From assembly GCA_903893975.1 (NCBI GenBank), contig CAITOL010000032.1:1-33107 (forward strand): a DNA stretch of 33,107 nt. Reading direction: 5' to 3'. The stretch is from an uncultured Rhodospirillales bacterium. Lineage in GTDB: Bacteria > Pseudomonadota > Alphaproteobacteria > Acetobacterales > Acetobacteraceae. Positions within the stretch are counted from its first letter, which is position 1. Each line of letters opens with the position of its first letter. A program made the position numbers and the translations under genes. This document shows, one piece after another, positions 1-12,759 of the stretch. The notes under the pieces were generated by a model. It worked only from the letters and a program-made list of their open reading frames with translations, was not told where the DNA came from and searched no databases.

Positions 1-30
1 CTCTTTCCCTACACGACGCTCTTCCGATCT
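1..30. other. Illumina sequencing adapter left on the contig end
   Basis: The first 30 bases equal the 3' part of the Illumina TruSeq read-1 adapter; on the minus strand it begins AGATCGGAAGAGC. Genomic sequence starts at 31. Read in the ftsI frame, the adapter adds the non-biological peptide RSEERRVGKE to that protein. This is an untrimmed assembly end. Confidence 0.97.
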
Positions 31-1893
31 GGTCGCGGCCACCGGTGGCGCCGGGGCAGTCGCCGGCGCCGCGCCACGCGTCGGCTCCAGCGGAATATAC
101 AGCGACGCCTGGATCGCGGCGGCATTTTCCGTATCGGGCAACATGCCCAGCATCGGCGCCGCACGGGCAATCACCCGCCCCACCGCTGGCGCAATCACCC
201 AGCCCGCGGTCGCATAGCCATGCGTCTTGGCGTTGGCATGCGCTTCGTCGAGCATCATATAAACCGCGTAACGCGGTGCATTCATCGGAAAGACCGAAGT
301 AAACGCCTGCACGTTGACGTGTTTTTTGTAGCCACCCGGCCCGGATTTCTCGGCAGTGCCAGTCTTGCCACCCACGTAATAGCCCGGCACCTCCGCCGCC
401 TTGCCAAACCCGTCCGACACCACCAGCCGCATCAGCTTGCGCATGATGTCCGACGTCGATTGCTGCATCACCCGCTCACCCTGCACCGGCGGGTCATCGT
501 CATTGCGCGCCAACAGGGTCGGGCGCACTTCCACCCCGCCATTGGCCACGGCGGAGGTGCCGCGCACCACATGCAGCGGCGTCACCGCGATGCCATGCCC
601 GAAGGCGATGGTCATGGTGGCGATATCCTTCCAGTTGGCCGGGCTCGGCGCCATCGGCCGCCGCGTCTCGGGCAACTCGATCGGAATGCGGCTGAGCATG
701 CCCAACTTCTGATGCCACTCGCGCTGCCGCTCCGCTCCCACAGTCAGCGCAATTTTCGCTGCCCCGATGTTGGAGGAGTAGGCAATCACCTCGGGCAGAT
801 ACAGCGGCCGATGCTTGCCCTCGAAGTCATTGATCGTGAAACGGCCGACGTGAATGGCGCTGGACGCATCATACACGTTCCAGATCTGCGCCACGCCGCT
901 ATCAAGCGCCATCGCCGCGGTTTGCAGCTTGAAAGTGCTGCCCGGCTCATACAGGCCCAACGTCGCCCGGTTAAACCGTTGCTCCTGGCTCGCTTTGCCA
1001 AAATTATTGTTGTCGAAATCCGGCAAATTCACCATCGCCAGAATTTCGCCCGTGCGCACATCCATCATAATGCCGCAGCCGCCCAAGGCAGTGAAATCGG
1101 TCACCGCTTTGGACAGTTCGTCACGCATCACCGCCTGCACCCGCAGGTCGAGCGACAGTTTCAGCGGCTCGGGGTTATCCCGCAGCCTGGTGTCGAAGAA
1201 TTTTTCGAGCCCAGCGACGCCCTTGCCATCCACATCGACGCCGCCCAACACCTGCGCCGCCACCGTCCCAAGCGGATAACGCCGGCGCTCGGAATGCTCG
1301 AAATCAATCCCGGGAATGCCGAGCGCGTTAATCGCCAGCACTTCCCGCTGACTAATCCGCCGGGCGAGGTAAACAAACTGCTTGTCGTCCTTCGACAGCA
1401 GCTTTTTCAACTCCACCGGATCGAGTTTGGGCAGCACGCTGCGCAGCTTGATGACGATCTGGTCAACGTCGTACAGCACTTTCGGATTGGCGATCAGGTC
1501 GGCAATCGGCAGTGACAGCGCCAGCGGCTCACCATTGCGGTCGGTAATCGTCGCGCGCGGCGCTTTCAGACCAAAATCCTGCGGGCTGATCGGCGCACTC
1601 ACCCGCGACAGCCCGGCCACATCGGTCGGCGGCGGCGGCTCGGGGTGGCGCACGGCGGCCACCTGCTTCGGCGCCACCGGCAAAATCACCGTCGCCAGTG
1701 TCAGCTTTACCACCACGGCGGCGAACAGGGCGGCGAAGCCACCGGCCACCACCACCAAGCGGCCGCGCGACCGCTCCAGCGGGTCACCCGGCTTCGCGCG
1801 CACCGTCTCCCGCTGCGGCACCGCACCGGCACGCGGCGCCCCAACCCGCCGGGCCAGCCAAGACCCTTTTGGGCGGATCTCCTCGTCGCTCAT
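31..1893 (-). CDS. ftsI: FtsI / PBP3, septal peptidoglycan transpeptidase (3' end missing)
   Basis: This is the division-specific DD-transpeptidase that cross-links septal peptidoglycan at the inner membrane. I read 621 codons from the ATG at 1893 to the adapter junction. The protein has a short cytoplasmic N-terminus, one membrane segment (about residues 46-70), a dimerisation domain, and a transpeptidase domain with all three penicillin-binding motifs: S319-T-F-K322, S373-S-N375 and K510-T-G-T. The start overlaps the ftsL stop by 4 bases (ATGA), so translation is probably coupled. The last visible residues are a proline/alanine-rich tail, and no stop codon is present because the contig ends. 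By family length (about 580-660 residues) little is missing. Any residues after position 621 would come from adapter. Confidence 0.95.
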
Positions 1894-2732
1894 CGCGCCG
1901 GTCCGTCATAGTTCGGCGCCGATGGCGGCGTCGGGCGGGCGCGGGCCATGCCAAGCGCCGAGGTGAAGGCCGGTCGCGGCGCGTCCGACACCGGGCGCAC
2001 CGCGCTCACCTGTTGCAATTGCGGGCGCTGCACCGTCTGGGGCGCGGCTTGCGGGAGAGGCGCGGCAGCCGTCGCCGTATGCGTCGGCGGCGCCAACGGG
2101 GTTGCGGCGATGGCTGATGTTGGCGCGGTGGCCGGCGACGGGCGCGCCGCGACAACGGGCGACGTCGGTTGCGCCGGTGCGGTGGATGGCGTCGGTGCCG
2201 CTGGGCGCAATGGCGTCGGCGCATTGGTCAGCGCAGCCGGCTTGGCCGCTTGCGGCTGCGCCGCAGCAACCAGTGGCGCCGGGGCCGGGGGCGAGGCTGG
2301 GCGCGGCGGTGGCGGGGCGACCACCGGCTTCGGCGGCGCGGCCACAACCGGGGCCGGGGCGACCGCCGGGGCCGGCGGCGGCACCGGCGGCAACTCGAAC
2401 AGTTCCGTCTCCGGCGGCTCCGGCGGCGGTTCCGCGGGCGCCTGTTCCACCGCCGGCAACCGACGTGAAATATCCGCCAACGTCGCAAACTGCGTCGGCA
2501 CGGTCGGGCGCAGCGCCAGATGCTTATCGGCCAGTTCCTGCAAGCGGGCCGGATCGTTCAACATCTGATATTCGGCGCGCAGGATGCCGATGCGCCCCTT
2601 CACCTCATCCGCCGCCTTCAGCGTATGCGCGATGTCGCGGTCCAGCATCTGCGCCTGATGCTTGCTTTGATACAGATAAAGCATTGATCCCGCAGCAAAC
2701 ACGCCACACAGCAAGGTAAAGGGACGGATCAT
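1890..2732 (-). CDS. ftsL: FtsL-type divisome protein with long Pro/Ala-rich tail
   Basis: FtsL is a bitopic membrane protein that joins FtsB and FtsQ and helps activate FtsW-FtsI. The 280-residue protein starts at the ATG at 2732, which overlaps the rsmH stop (ATGA). An upstream in-frame start would run into rsmH. Visible are a very short cytoplasmic end, a membrane segment at about residues 4-21, a coiled-coil-like stretch at about 22-75 containing [18 protein letters not shown], and then about 190 residues rich in proline and alanine. FtsL is typically about 100-130 residues, so the tail more than doubles the protein. The call rests on position between rsmH and ftsI and on the TM plus coiled-coil layout, since FtsL sequences diverge strongly. 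Confidence 0.85.
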   Translation of the reverse strand: MIRPFTLLCGVFAAGSMLYLYQSKHQAQMLDRDIAHTLKAADEVKGRIGILRAEYQMLNDPARLQELADKHLALRPTVPTQFATLADISRRLPAVEQAPAEPPPEPPETELFELPPVPPPAPAVAPAPVVAAPPKPVVAPPPPRPASPPAPAPLVAAAQPQAAKPAALTNAPTPLRPAAPTPSTAPAQPTSPVVAARPSPATAPTSAIAATPLAPPTHTATAAAPLPQAAPQTVQRPQLQQVSAVRPVSDAPRPAFTSALGMARARPTPPSAPNYDGPAR

Positions 2733-3676
2733 GCCACGCCCCCCGGCAGCCGTTCCAGCGTGCGCAACCGGGCGCTGCGGGCGCGCGGATTGGCGGCGCA
2801 TTCCGCCTCGCTCGGCTTGACCGCTTTGGCGCTCACCACTTTGAATCCCGCCACCTTCGCCGGCAGCAGGCCGCGCGGATCGTAGCGCGACGGCGCCGGC
2901 AACCGCCCGCCTTCCGCCGTCATGAACGTTTTCACCAGCCGATCCTCCAGGCTGTGGAACGACACCACAACCAGCCGCCCGCCCGGCGCCAGCAAGCGCG
3001 CCGCCTGCGCCAGCGCCCGCTCGATCTCACCCAATTCGTCGTTCACCCGAATGCGCAGCGCCTGAAAGCTCCGCGTCGCCGGATGATGGCCGGACCGGTC
3101 GGGCGGCAGCACGGCGCGGATCACGCTGGCCAGCCGGCCGGTGGTCATAATCGGCGCCTCCGCCCGCGCCGCGACGATCGCCTTGGCAATCCGGCGCGAT
3201 GCCCGCTCCTCGCCGAGGGTATAGAGCGTATCGGCCAGTTCCGCCTCGCCCAGCGTGTTCACCAGGTCCGCCGCCGTGGCGCCGCTATGGTCCATCCGCA
3301 TATCCAGCGGCCCGTCGAAGCGGAAGGAAAACCCCCGCTCGGCCTGGTCGAGCTGGAAGGACGACACGCCCAGATCCAGCACCACCCCATCCAGCTGGCG
3401 CACGCCCTGGCCGTCCAGAAGGCTCAGCATGTCGCCGAACCGGCCATGCAGCAGATGCAACCGGCCGGGAAATTCGCTGGCCAAAGCCGCGCCGCGGGCA
3501 ATGGCATCCGGGTCGCGATCAATCGCCCACAGCGTGCACGCCGCCGCCTGCAAAATGCCGCGCGCATAGCCGCCGCCACCGAACGTCCCGTCGAGGTAGA
3601 CGCCACCATCGCGCGGCGCCAACGCCGTCAGCACCTCGGGCAGCAGCACCGGGATATGGCCGCCGGTTCCGCTCAT
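2729..3676 (-). CDS. rsmH: 16S rRNA (cytosine-1402 N4)-methyltransferase RsmH
   Basis: RsmH (formerly MraW) uses S-adenosylmethionine to methylate N4 of C1402 in 16S rRNA, in the decoding centre. The 315-residue protein is of normal length. It shows the family N-terminus [10 protein letters not shown], the SAM-binding motif DGTFGGGGY at residues 29-37, [11 protein letters not shown], and the C-terminal [14 protein letters not shown] block. I chose the ATG at 3676 because it overlaps the mraZ stop (ATGA) and gives the expected N-terminus; a longer reading into mraZ adds only low-complexity residues. It lies in the division operon between mraZ and ftsL, its usual place. Confidence 0.97.
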   Translation of the reverse strand: MSGTGGHIPVLLPEVLTALAPRDGGVYLDGTFGGGGYARGILQAAACTLWAIDRDPDAIARGAALASEFPGRLHLLHGRFGDMLSLLDGQGVRQLDGVVLDLGVSSFQLDQAERGFSFRFDGPLDMRMDHSGATAADLVNTLGEAELADTLYTLGEERASRRIAKAIVAARAEAPIMTTGRLASVIRAVLPPDRSGHHPATRSFQALRIRVNDELGEIERALAQAARLLAPGGRLVVVSFHSLEDRLVKTFMTAEGGRLPAPSRYDPRGLLPAKVAGFKVVSAKAVKPSEAECAANPRARSARLRTLERLPGGVA

Positions 3677-4155
3677 GGCGCCCCCCGCGGCCCCGGCGCC
3701 ATCTGCGCCGGCAAGGTCATGCGCAGCAGCTTCGCCTGCGACAGCGCTTCCGCCACCCGGCGCTCGGCCGCCGCCGGTTCCCAAATCTGGAAATGCGACC
3801 CGGCGCCCAGAAACACCACCTTGTCGCCCAGGCCGGCATAGTCGATCAGCTTGGCCGGCAGCACGATCCGCCCTTCCCGGTCGGTCTCCACATCGGTGGC
3901 CACCGAGTTCAGCGCCAGCGCCAGCGTCTCCTCCTCCACGCTAAAGCGCGGCAAGGCGGTCAGCATTTCCTCCTGCGCGTCGAACCCGGCCGGGGACCAG
4001 CCTTCGATGCATGGGAAATTATGGGACGGGCGCAGCACAATTTGCAGCGTCTCCGGGTTGTCCCCGCCTTTCAGCGCGGTTCGGAAGGCAGACGGGATCG
4101 AGACGCGGTTCTTAGCGTCCTTTTTCCCCTCATGATTTCCCCGAAACCGGCTCAT
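3673..4155 (-). CDS. mraZ: MraZ, transcriptional regulator of the division cluster
   Basis: MraZ is a ring-forming DNA-binding protein of the SpoVT-AbrB fold that usually represses its own division and cell-wall operon. The 160-residue protein shows the two expected half-domains with matching signatures, DAKNRVSIP at residues 13-21 and DREGRIVLP at 92-100. It is the first gene of the minus-strand mraZ-rsmH-ftsL-ftsI run. Four ATGGG repeats (4215-4280) in the upstream region are candidate binding sites for its own product. The C-terminal 20 or so residues are proline/alanine rich and overlap the rsmH start. Confidence 0.96.
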   Translation of the reverse strand: MSRFRGNHEGKKDAKNRVSIPSAFRTALKGGDNPETLQIVLRPSHNFPCIEGWSPAGFDAQEEMLTALPRFSVEEETLALALNSVATDVETDREGRIVLPAKLIDYAGLGDKVVFLGAGSHFQIWEPAAAERRVAEALSQAKLLRMTLPAQMAPGPRGAP

Positions 4156-4214
4156 CCGCGTGCGACCTACCCTTATGGCAAGTCCGGAATTTAGCGGAAA
4201 TCGCGCTCAAGTCC

Positions 4215-4280
4215 ATGGGATTCTGCCCCACTTCATGGGCATTTTGCGCAAAACCATGGGATCACAAACCTCCCAATGGG
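4215..4280. promoter_or_regulatory. Four ATGGG direct repeats upstream of mraZ, candidate MraZ boxes
   Basis: ATGGG occurs on the plus strand with its TGGG at 4216, 4236, 4257 and 4277, a spacing of 20, 21 and 20 bases, so all copies face the same side of the helix. Known MraZ operators are short TGGG-type direct repeats spaced near one helical turn. Here the spacing is near two turns. The array lies 60-125 bases upstream of the mraZ ATG in the 218-base gap between mraZ and rnpB, where I see no gene. I could not assign a convincing -35/-10 pair. Confidence 0.55.
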
Positions 4281-4373
4281 TAAAGCCCAGCCGTGTCAGG
4301 CCATTAGCCCGCGCGCAGGCGAACGGCTTTGAAACGAGAATTTTTTTGGAGACATTGAACCGATGAGGAAATT

Positions 4374-4787
<414 letters not shown>

Positions 4788-4808
4788 GCCCCGGTCATGC
4801 GCCCGGCA

Positions 4809-5540
4809 TCACGCCGCGTCAATCAGTCTCGCCACCGCCGCCACGCGCGCCAGGGTGCCGCTATCCGCCTGCCCGGTCACCGCCTCCGGCCGCCAATGGC
4901 GCTGAAACGCCCGTAACACGGTGGCCAAAGCCGGGTCCAACCCGCCTTCCGGCGCCACGCGATAGCCGATCGCCCCCAGCGCCGCGCGCACCGGCTGCAA
5001 ACTGGCCGCATCGCGCACCACGCCCAAGGTGCCCAGGTCCGGCACCCCGCGCGGCCACAGCCCGACGCCAGCCGCGGCAAAGCCCGCCCAGTCGAATTTT
5101 TCCCCCGGATCGTCCTTGCGGTCCGGGGCGATGTCGCTATGCGCCACCACGTCGCGGGCCGCGATCGGGTGGCGGGACAGGATGCCCAGACACAAATCGC
5201 AGACCACCGCCAGTTGCAGCACCGGAAATTCCGGGTAGCCGTGCGCATGGCCGGGATTGGCGATTTCAATGCCGATCGACCGATCATTCAGCCCGGTCCG
5301 GCCACGCCAGAACGACACGCCGGCATGCCAGGCCCGCCGCCCCTCCGGCACCATGCGCCACACCGTGCCATCGGTTTCCACCAAATAATGGCAGGACACT
5401 TCCGCCGCCGGATCGCGCAGCAGGGCCAACGCCGCCCCGGTATCGGTCATGCCGGTATAATGCAGCACCAGCGTGTCAATCGGCACGCCCGGCGGGCGGG
5501 CATTGTGGTTGGGGCTGGGCAGGTCGCGGAAGTGCAACAC
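4809..5540 (-). CDS. N-acetylmuramoyl-L-alanine amidase, AmpD/AmiD type
   Basis: This is a zinc amidase predicted to cleave the bond between MurNAc and L-alanine in muropeptides or anhydro-muropeptides. The 243-residue protein has an Amidase_2 domain (about 1-155) with the expected zinc ligands H27 (VLHYTG), H134 (AHSDIAP) and D144 (RKDDPGEKFDW), and the IGIEIANPG segment with E92. A C-terminal domain (about 170-240) resembles a peptidoglycan-binding domain; with it the protein is closer in layout to AmiD than to cytoplasmic AmpD. I see no signal peptide or lipobox, so a cytoplasmic recycling role is favoured but not shown. It follows djlA by only 5 bases, suggesting one transcript, and precedes rnpB. 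Confidence 0.92.
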   Translation of the reverse strand: MLHFRDLPSPNHNARPPGVPIDTLVLHYTGMTDTGAALALLRDPAAEVSCHYLVETDGTVWRMVPEGRRAWHAGVSFWRGRTGLNDRSIGIEIANPGHAHGYPEFPVLQLAVVCDLCLGILSRHPIAARDVVAHSDIAPDRKDDPGEKFDWAGFAAAGVGLWPRGVPDLGTLGVVRDAASLQPVRAALGAIGYRVAPEGGLDPALATVLRAFQRHWRPEAVTGQADSGTLARVAAVARLIDAA

Positions 5541-5545
5541 AAGCG

Positions 5546-6310
5546 CTACAGCCCGCGTTCGCGCTTAATCCGGTCCCACGCCGCGTTGATCCGCGCCACC
5601 TTGTCGCTGGCACTGCGGATAAACGCCTCCGGCACCCCACGGCTGGCGAGGCTGTCCGGGTGGTGCTCGCGCATCAATTTCTTCCAGGCCGCGCGCAGTT
5701 GGTCCGGTGCGGCATCGCGGGACACGCCGAGCACCGCATACGGGTCCTCCCCCATTTCGGCCGGCCGCGCCGCCGCCCCGCCGCGCGCCCGGTCCCAGGC
5801 CGGCCCGCCCAGGCCGAACGCCGCCCAGACCTGGCGCAAAAACGCGTCCTCTGCCTTGGTCACCGGCGCATCGGCGCGGGCAATGCCAAACAGCGCCGTC
5901 AGCACTTCCTCCAGCACGAACGGGCTGTCGGCAAAGGCGTTGCCCATGCGGGTGGCATAGGGCAGGTAGCCATCGGCGCTGTCGCGCGCCTCATCAAACA
6001 ATTTGCCGACATCGCGCACCGATTCCTCGGGGATGCGGAAATGGCGCTTAAACGCGGCAATCTCCGCCCGGTTCACCGGCCCGTCGCATTTCGCCAGCTT
6101 GGCCGCCAACACCACCACGCCGAGCGCGAACACCTGATCGCGCTGGCGCGGCGGGGCGGCGATACGCGGGCCGCCGAACCCGGCGATATTAAAGTTGAAC
6201 TGCCCGAAGCCGCCATTCTCCGCCGCATGGCCAAGCGCCGCCCCCACCATGGCGCCCATTGGGCCGCCCATGGCAAAACCAGCCATTGCCCCGACGATTT
6301 TACCCCACAC
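5546..6310 (-). CDS. DjlA-like J-domain protein with TerB domain
   Basis: This is a co-chaperone of the DnaJ class that would stimulate a DnaK partner. The 254 residues hold three parts. A glycine-rich, glycine-zipper-like hydrophobic N-terminus (1-30) may associate with the membrane. A TerB-type helical domain spans about 55-170. The C-terminal J domain at about 189-254 carries the essential HPD triad at 217-219. This arrangement is that of DjlA. Its translation start faces the 5-oxoprolinase gene across a 131-base divergent gap, in which I see no further gene and no strong promoter match. The amidase gene follows at 5 bases. Confidence 0.9.
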   Translation of the reverse strand: MWGKIVGAMAGFAMGGPMGAMVGAALGHAAENGGFGQFNFNIAGFGGPRIAAPPRQRDQVFALGVVVLAAKLAKCDGPVNRAEIAAFKRHFRIPEESVRDVGKLFDEARDSADGYLPYATRMGNAFADSPFVLEEVLTALFGIARADAPVTKAEDAFLRQVWAAFGLGGPAWDRARGGAAARPAEMGEDPYAVLGVSRDAAPDQLRAAWKKLMREHHPDSLASRGVPEAFIRSASDKVARINAAWDRIKRERGL

Positions 6311-6441
6311 GACAGCGACCCCGGATGCGTTGCAGGCCGGCTGTCTATCACGCAGAGGTTAGCGATGCCAAAACGCCGACTTGCCGGAGACCGGCGGTAT
6401 CAGCATGCTCGCCTCCCGATTATTTGGCAGCAAGGCTCATC

Positions 6442-10044
<3,603 letters not shown>

Positions 10045-10048
10045 AGGC

Positions 10049-10183
10049 CTTCTTTGTTTGAAAACAAAGAAGCAAAAAACTTTCTGACTTCCTAGCCGTT
10101 GGCGTAATCTCACCGGGGGGAGTACGCCGCAGGCAAGATTGTGATAAAAAGTTTTTTTGGTTCTTTTTGTTCACAAAAAGAAC
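10049..10183. repeat. Inverted pair of AT-rich hairpin elements
   Basis: Left hairpin 10049-10072 pairs CTTCTTTGT with ACAAAGAAG and is followed by CAAAAAACTTT. Right hairpin 10160-10183 pairs GTTCTTTTTG with CAAAAAGAAC around a TTCA loop and is preceded by AAAGTTTTTTTG. Read on opposite strands, the two are clearly copies of one element of about 40 bases, and the A/T tracts can pair with each other across about 65 bases. In the plus direction neither hairpin is followed by a T run, so they are not ordinary terminators. The AT-rich block stands out from the GC-rich surroundings. It fills most of the 203-base gap between the oxoprolinase gene and kdsD. Confidence 0.75.
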
Positions 10184-10247
10184 ACCTTCCCCTGCCTTCA
10201 CCGCGCCCAAAGTTGCCTTGCCCGCCAGAAAGCACCAAATACCCCGC

Positions 10248-11228
10248 ATGTCCCAACCCGCCACCCTCCCCTCCGATCTCGACACGGCCCGCGACGTGCT
10301 GGCCACCGAAGCCGCCGGTCTACGTGCCTTGGCCGCCTCGCTCGATGGCCGCTTTGCCGCCGCCGTTGATGTGCTGATCGGCGCCAGCGGCCGCGTCGTC
10401 GTCTCCGGCATGGGCAAATCCGGCCATGTCGCCACCAAAATCGCCGCCACCCTCGCCTCCACCGGCACCACCGCGCTCTACGTCCATCCGGCCGAAGCCT
10501 CGCATGGCGACCTCGGCATGATTGTGGAGGGCGATGCGGTGCTGGCGCTGTCCAATTCCGGGGAAACGGCGGAACTGGCCGACCTGATCGCCTATACCCG
10601 CCGCTTCGCCATCCCGCTGATCGCCATCACCGGCGGCGCCCAATCCTCGCTTGCTCAGGCGGCCGACGTTGCCCTGATCCTGCCGCCGGCGCCGGAAGCC
10701 TGCCCGATGGGGCTGGCCCCCACGACCTCCACCACCATGCAAATGGCGCTGGGCGACGCGCTGGCAGTGGCCTTGCTCACCCGGCGCGGCTTCAGCCCGA
10801 CCGATTTCCGCCGCTTCCATCCCGGCGGAAAGCTGGGCGCCAAGCTGCGCCGGGCGCGGGACCTGATGCATACCGGCAGCGAATTGCCGCTCGCCGCGCC
10901 GGATACCCCGATGCACGATGCGCTGCTGCTGATGACGGAAAAGCGCTTCGGCTGCCTCGGCGCGGTCGATGCCGAAGGCCGGCTGGTCGGCATCCTCACC
11001 GATGGCGATCTGCGCCGCGCCATGGGGCCGGACCTGCTGTCCCGCCGCCTGGGGGAGGTCATGAACCGCACCCCGCGCAGCATCGGGCCCGACGCGCTGG
11101 CGGCGGAGGCGCTGCACCAGATGAACACCGCCACCAGCCCCTTCACCACCTTGTTCGTGGTCGATGCCGCCCAAAAGCCGCTCGGCATCCTGCATATTCA
11201 CGATCTGCTGCGGGCCGGGCTGGCCTGA
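10248..11228 (+). CDS. kdsD: Arabinose-5-phosphate isomerase KdsD
   Basis: Interconverts D-ribulose 5-phosphate and D-arabinose 5-phosphate, the first step toward Kdo of the LPS inner core, in the cytoplasm. The 326-residue protein has a SIS domain with GMGKSGH at 54-60, SNSGET at 102-107 and APTTSTTM at 157-164, the family block FHPGGKLG from 190, then a tandem CBS pair (about 205-325) typical of KpsF/GutQ/KdsD. The ATG at 10248 gives the normal N-terminus; longer readings would use a TTG inside the upstream hairpin repeat. It heads a tightly packed run with lptC, lptA and lptB. kdsC, often between kdsD and lptC in enterics, is absent here. Confidence 0.95.
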   Translation: MSQPATLPSDLDTARDVLATEAAGLRALAASLDGRFAAAVDVLIGASGRVVVSGMGKSGHVATKIAATLASTGTTALYVHPAEASHGDLGMIVEGDAVLALSNSGETAELADLIAYTRRFAIPLIAITGGAQSSLAQAADVALILPPAPEACPMGLAPTTSTTMQMALGDALAVALLTRRGFSPTDFRRFHPGGKLGAKLRRARDLMHTGSELPLAAPDTPMHDALLLMTEKRFGCLGAVDAEGRLVGILTDGDLRRAMGPDLLSRRLGEVMNRTPRSIGPDALAAEALHQMNTATSPFTTLFVVDAAQKPLGILHIHDLLRAGLA

Positions 11229-11230
11229 GC

Positions 11231-11920
11231 ATGGTGCGCATCCCCGGCCGAGACCTGGGCGACCGCCGCCCCGACCGCGCCCAAAGCGCCCTGGGGACCA
11301 TGCGCCGCACCCAACGCACCCCAACGCAGGATTTGCGCCGGCGCTGGCTGGTCACCTTGGCCAAGCGGGTGCTGCCGCTGGCCGCCCTCGGCCTGCTCGC
11401 CCTGCTGACGCTGTGGCCCGAATTGAGCACCGATGCCGATCGCGCCCGCATCGCCTACCGCCGCGGCAACGTCACCCCCGAAGGCGGCGTGCTGCGCGAT
11501 GCGTCCTATACCGGGGTGGATGAAAATGGGGAGCCCTATCGCCTCACCGCCCGCTCCGCCCGCCAGATCATGGGCGGCGGCGCGCCAGAGCGCACGGTGC
11601 TCACCGCCCCCACCGGCGACATCGCCCTGGCCACCGGCGGCTGGCTGATGGTGCAGGCGGCGCAGGGGGTTTATATGCAACGGGATAACCAGCTGGATCT
11701 GTCCGGCGAGGTCAGCCTGTACCGCGACGATGGGATTGAAATGCAAACCAATTCGGTCACCCTGGACCTGAAAGCCGGCGCGGCCCTGGGCACGGAACAG
11801 GTGCATGTGCAAGGCCCGTTCGGCCAGTTGGACGCGCAAGGCTTCAGCGTGACCGATCGCGGCGCGACCTTGCATTTCGTCGGCCCGGCGCATCTCGTAC
11901 TCGACGGTGCCGGCAAATGA
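11231..11920 (+). CDS. lptC: LptC, LPS export bridge protein
   Basis: LptC is the bitopic inner-membrane protein that receives LPS from LptB2FG and hands it to LptA. The 229-residue protein has a basic cytoplasmic end, one membrane segment at about 46-63 (RVLPLAALGLLALLTLW), and a periplasmic beta-rich domain with YTGVDENGEPYRLTA and LDLSGEVSLYRDDGIEM. It starts 2 bases after the kdsD stop and its own stop overlaps the lptA start (ATGA). Sequence conservation in this family is low; the membrane layout and position between kdsD and lptA support the call. A later ATG at 11300 is an alternative start that keeps the membrane segment. Confidence 0.9.
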   Translation: MVRIPGRDLGDRRPDRAQSALGTMRRTQRTPTQDLRRRWLVTLAKRVLPLAALGLLALLTLWPELSTDADRARIAYRRGNVTPEGGVLRDASYTGVDENGEPYRLTARSARQIMGGGAPERTVLTAPTGDIALATGGWLMVQAAQGVYMQRDNQLDLSGEVSLYRDDGIEMQTNSVTLDLKAGAALGTEQVHVQGPFGQLDAQGFSVTDRGATLHFVGPAHLVLDGAGK

Positions 11921-12759
11921 AGCGCAGCCTCGGCCTGCTCCTGCTGCTGCCCAGCCTCGCCAGCGCGCAATCGCTGGACCTGACCCGTGGCGGCCCGATC
12001 GGCATCTGGGGCGAAGACCTGGAAGTGCACGACCAGGAACGCTACGCCCAGGCGACGGGGGAAGCCCGTGCCACGCGCGGCGACGTGACCGTCACCGCCG
12101 ACACGTTGGTGGCGCGCTACCGCAAGAAAACCGCCGCCAATGGCGCAGCGGCCACCGGCATGGGCGGCAATGAAATCTACCGGCTCGAAGCGCGCGGCCA
12201 TGTCCATATCTACACCCCGACGGACGAGGCGGTGGGCGATGTGGCGGTCTACGACCTCGACCAGGCGGTGCTGGTGATGACCGGCGGCAGGCTGAAGCTG
12301 ACCACGCCGCAACATACCATCACCGCGCGCGACAGCCTGGAATACTGGTCGGACAAGCACATGGCCGTCGCGCGCGGCAATGCGGTGGTGCTCACCGCCG
12401 ACGCGCGCCGCATGGCGGCCGATACCGTGGTCGGCTACACCGCCGCCGCGCCGTCCGGCCAACCCGCCAAAGCCAACGCCGACCCGCTGGCCAGCGGCGG
12501 CGCGCTGGAGCGGGTGGAGGCGTACGGCAACGTCGAAGTCCGCACCGCGACCGACACCGTGCGCGGCGATCGCGGCCTCTATCTGGCCGAGCGTGCTTCG
12601 GCCTGGCTGGAAGGCAACGTCCACCTTACCTCGGCCGCCAACGGCCAGCTGGATGGCGGGGCTGCCGAAGTGAACATGAAAACCGGCGTTGCCAAGCTCG
12701 CCCGCGCCCCCGGCGCCCGCGTGCGTGGCATGATCGTGCCCAACAAGGCCAAACCGTGA
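11917..12759 (+). CDS. lptA: LptA, periplasmic LPS transport protein
   Basis: LptA polymerises into the periplasmic bridge carrying LPS between LptC and LptD. The protein is 280 residues, longer than the enteric form of about 185. A signal peptide is visible at residues 1-17 with an ASA-Q cleavage site. The mature part consists of repeated short beta segments (IWGEDLEVHDQERYAQATGEA, split over residues 28-49; YRLEARGHVHIYTPTDEAVGD; GNVEVRTATDTVRGDRGLY), fitting the OstA beta-jelly-roll fold. The start overlaps the lptC stop and the stop overlaps the GTG start of lptB (GTGA), so the Lpt proteins are likely made in a coupled way. Confidence 0.93.
   Translation: MKRSLGLLLLLPSLASAQSLDLTRGGPIGIWGEDLEVHDQERYAQATGEARATRGDVTVTADTLVARYRKKTAANGAAATGMGGNEIYRLEARGHVHIYTPTDEAVGDVAVYDLDQAVLVMTGGRLKLTTPQHTITARDSLEYWSDKHMAVARGNAVVLTADARRMAADTVVGYTAAAPSGQPAKANADPLASGGALERVEAYGNVEVRTATDTVRGDRGLYLAERASAWLEGNVHLTSAANGQLDGGAAEVNMKTGVAKLARAPGARVRGMIVPNKAKP

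Noticed and set aside
10049-10072. Simple terminator for the oxoprolinase gene
   Set aside because: The hairpin is followed by CAAAAAAC, not by T residues, in the plus direction, so I list it as part of a repeat pair instead.
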